Shown here one piece after another: positions 5,719-6,769 of a DNA stretch of 6,769 nt. The position numbers and the translations under genes were made by a program. Origin of the DNA: Nitrospirota bacterium (lineage in GTDB: Bacteria; Nitrospirota; JACRHJ01); NCBI GenBank assembly GCA_027328825.1, contig DAHWTK010000090.1, forward strand, positions 1-6,769. Reading direction: 5' to 3'. Under the pieces are notes generated by a model that saw only the letters and a program-made list of their open reading frames with translations, made no database searches and was not told where the DNA came from. Numbering within the stretch: the first letter of the stretch is position 1; each line of letters starts with the position of its first letter.

Positions 5719-6381
5719 TTAGACGTATAACCTGTTTTGAATTATATACGACTCAACCTCTGGGGGCAAGAGGTATTTGACGCTTCTCCTCAGGTGCAGC
5801 CTTTTCCTTATGTCCGTGGACGAGACATCCATCCTTACCGTGGAGACGAGCCAGAGGTCTCTTCCCGATACCATTTCCATCTTTCCCATAGTCCGCATCT
5901 TCTGGTCGAGGGCGTCGAGCGTCGCCACGTCCACCTCCCGCACGTAGCGGAACTTGGCGAGCTTCTTGTAATCCGCGCCCGGACGGAAAGAGACGACAAA
6001 ATCGCAGAGCGTAATCAGCCTGTCCACCGCGTGCCAGGAACCGATCTCAAGGAAACTGTCCATACCGGCTATAAAGAAAAGCCTGGCCTTATCCCCGTGC
6101 CGTTCCTGCATCATCTCTACCGTATTTATGGAATACGACGGCCTCGGCAGTGTAAGCTCTATATCGGAGACCTTGAAATACGGGTTGCCCTCGCAGGCGA
6201 GCCGCACCATGTTCAGCCGGCGCTCCGGGGATATGCCCTGCTCTACCTCCTTGTGCGGAGGCATGGCCGATGGGACGAAGACTACTTCATCCAGTCCCAT
6301 CGCCTCGCGGCACTGCTCCGCGACATCGAGGTGCGCGATGTGTATCGGGTTGAACGTCCCGCCGAAGATGCCGATTCTCAT
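5719..6381 (-). CDS. nadD: Nicotinate-nucleotide adenylyltransferase
   Basis: NadD transfers AMP from ATP to nicotinate mononucleotide, giving deamido-NAD in the main route of NAD synthesis. The 220-residue protein has the nucleotidyltransferase alpha/beta-phosphodiesterase motifs: GIFGGTFNPIHIAH at 4-17 with the HxxH pair (His14, His17), PPHK at 41-44, SYSINT at 82-87, IAGMDS at 104-109 and SSTDIR at 187-192, the ISSTxIR ATP-binding motif near the C-terminus. The ATG overlaps the proA stop by four bases (ATGA), a standard sign of coupled translation. Residues of about 135-175 (charged, Met-rich, between the SFRPG strand and the WLVST strand) are variable in this family. The identification is secure. 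Confidence 0.97.
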   Translation of the reverse strand: MRIGIFGGTFNPIHIAHLDVAEQCREAMGLDEVVFVPSAMPPHKEVEQGISPERRLNMVRLACEGNPYFKVSDIELTLPRPSYSINTVEMMQERHGDKARLFFIAGMDSFLEIGSWHAVDRLITLCDFVVSFRPGADYKKLAKFRYVREVDVATLDALDQKMRTMGKMEMVSGRDLWLVSTVRMDVSSTDIRKRLHLRRSVKYLLPPEVESYIIQNRLYV

Positions 6382-6769
6382 TCCCGTATCTGCCCGCTGC
6401 CCATGACGATGAAGCGCTGTGTCGTAAGTTCCTCAAGGCCCATCGGGCCCCTCGCGTGGATGCGCGTAGTGCTGATGCCTATCTCCGCGCCCAGGCCGAA
6501 CTGCCCTCCGTCATTGAGCCGCGTCGAGGCGTTCACGAAGACCGCCGATGCGTCCACCTCCCGGAGGAACCTCTGCGCGTTTGTGTAATTTTCGGTTATT
6601 ATGGCCTCGGAGTGCTGTGAGCCGTACTTCCCGATGTGCTCCATCGCCTCATCGAGGCTCTCGACGACCTTCAGGTTCAAGACGAGGTCGTTGTATTCCC
6701 TGTACCAGTCCTCTTCTTTTGCGGCCGAGAGCCCCTTCACGAGCTTCCGGGCTTTCGCGTCCGCGATTA
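6378..6769 (-). CDS. proA: Gamma-glutamyl phosphate reductase, C-terminal part (gene runs off the right edge)
   Basis: ProA reduces gamma-glutamyl phosphate with NADPH to glutamate semialdehyde, the second step of proline synthesis. Only the last 130 or so residues are present, and the frame is open to the window edge. The visible motifs are typical of the C-terminus: DWYREYNDLVLNLKVV, YGSQHSEAIITEN, VFVNASTRLNDGGQFGLGAE and HARGPMGLEELTTQRF. The catalytic Cys and the cofactor-binding domain lie outside the window. A GTG at 6740 could be misread as a start, but homology continues upstream of it, so it is an internal Val. The partner proB is likely upstream, off the edge; this is inference from common gene order. 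Confidence 0.96.
   Translation of the reverse strand, partial: IADAKARKLVKGLSAAKEEDWYREYNDLVLNLKVVESLDEAMEHIGKYGSQHSEAIITENYTNAQRFLREVDASAVFVNASTRLNDGGQFGLGAEIGISTTRIHARGPMGLEELTTQRFIVMGSGQIRE

Noticed and set aside
5737..6588. Open frame of 283 codons on the plus strand
   Set aside because: It is antisense to nadD and the end of proA, both of which are secure by motif, so it is a shadow frame.
6378..6740. Start of proA at the GTG at 6740
   Set aside because: The frame is open to the window edge and the sequence before GTG continues the ProA fold, so this is an internal Val and the gene is cut by the window.

Overview
The window is a compact run of housekeeping genes, all read leftward (minus strand), from a Gram-negative bacterium of fairly high G+C. 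Reading in the direction of transcription, from high to low coordinates, the order is: proA (3' end only), nadD, rsfS, rlmH, a 128-base gap holding a palindromic repeat, a fused lapA-lapB-type TPR gene, gpmI, comF, an AT-rich HNH-like gene of unknown role, and a small FHA-domain gene. The proA-nadD-rsfS-rlmH order and a LapB-type lipopolysaccharide-assembly protein suggest a diderm of the Desulfobacterota/Nitrospirota kind. This placement is inference from gene order and not a firm taxonomic call.

Right part (4848-6769): the end of proline biosynthesis (ProA), NAD biosynthesis (NadD), and two proteins that act on the large ribosomal subunit (RsfS, RlmH). The genes are tightly packed: proA/nadD share an ATGA overlap, nadD/rsfS are 14 bases apart, and rsfS/rlmH share one base (TGATG). 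They are almost certainly co-transcribed.

Middle part (1791-4847): after a gap filled by an imperfect inverted repeat (ends TGTCATTCTGA / TCAGAATGACA) comes a 435-residue membrane-anchored TPR protein. It joins a two-helix LapA-like N-terminus to a LapB-like TPR plus four-cysteine C-terminus. Seven bases later comes cofactor-independent phosphoglycerate mutase (GpmI). The gpmI gene carries an in-frame palindromic GC-rich repeat that adds about 22 residues just before the substrate-binding FNFRTDR motif.

Left part (1-1790): comF, a phosphoribosyltransferase-fold protein with a cysteine-rich N-terminus whose first zinc knuckle is stretched by a palindrome-containing segment. It is followed by a strikingly AT-rich HNH-type gene, likely acquired, and an FHA-domain gene. 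A probable ribosome binding site in bases 4-8 points to another co-directional gene just beyond the left edge.

The observations most worth a second look are the in-frame repeat inside gpmI, the LapA-LapB fusion, the foreign-looking HNH gene wedged into the operon with almost no spacer, the comF linker expansion, and the palindromic element upstream of lapAB. I see no RNA gene, CRISPR array, IS transposase or clear terminator.
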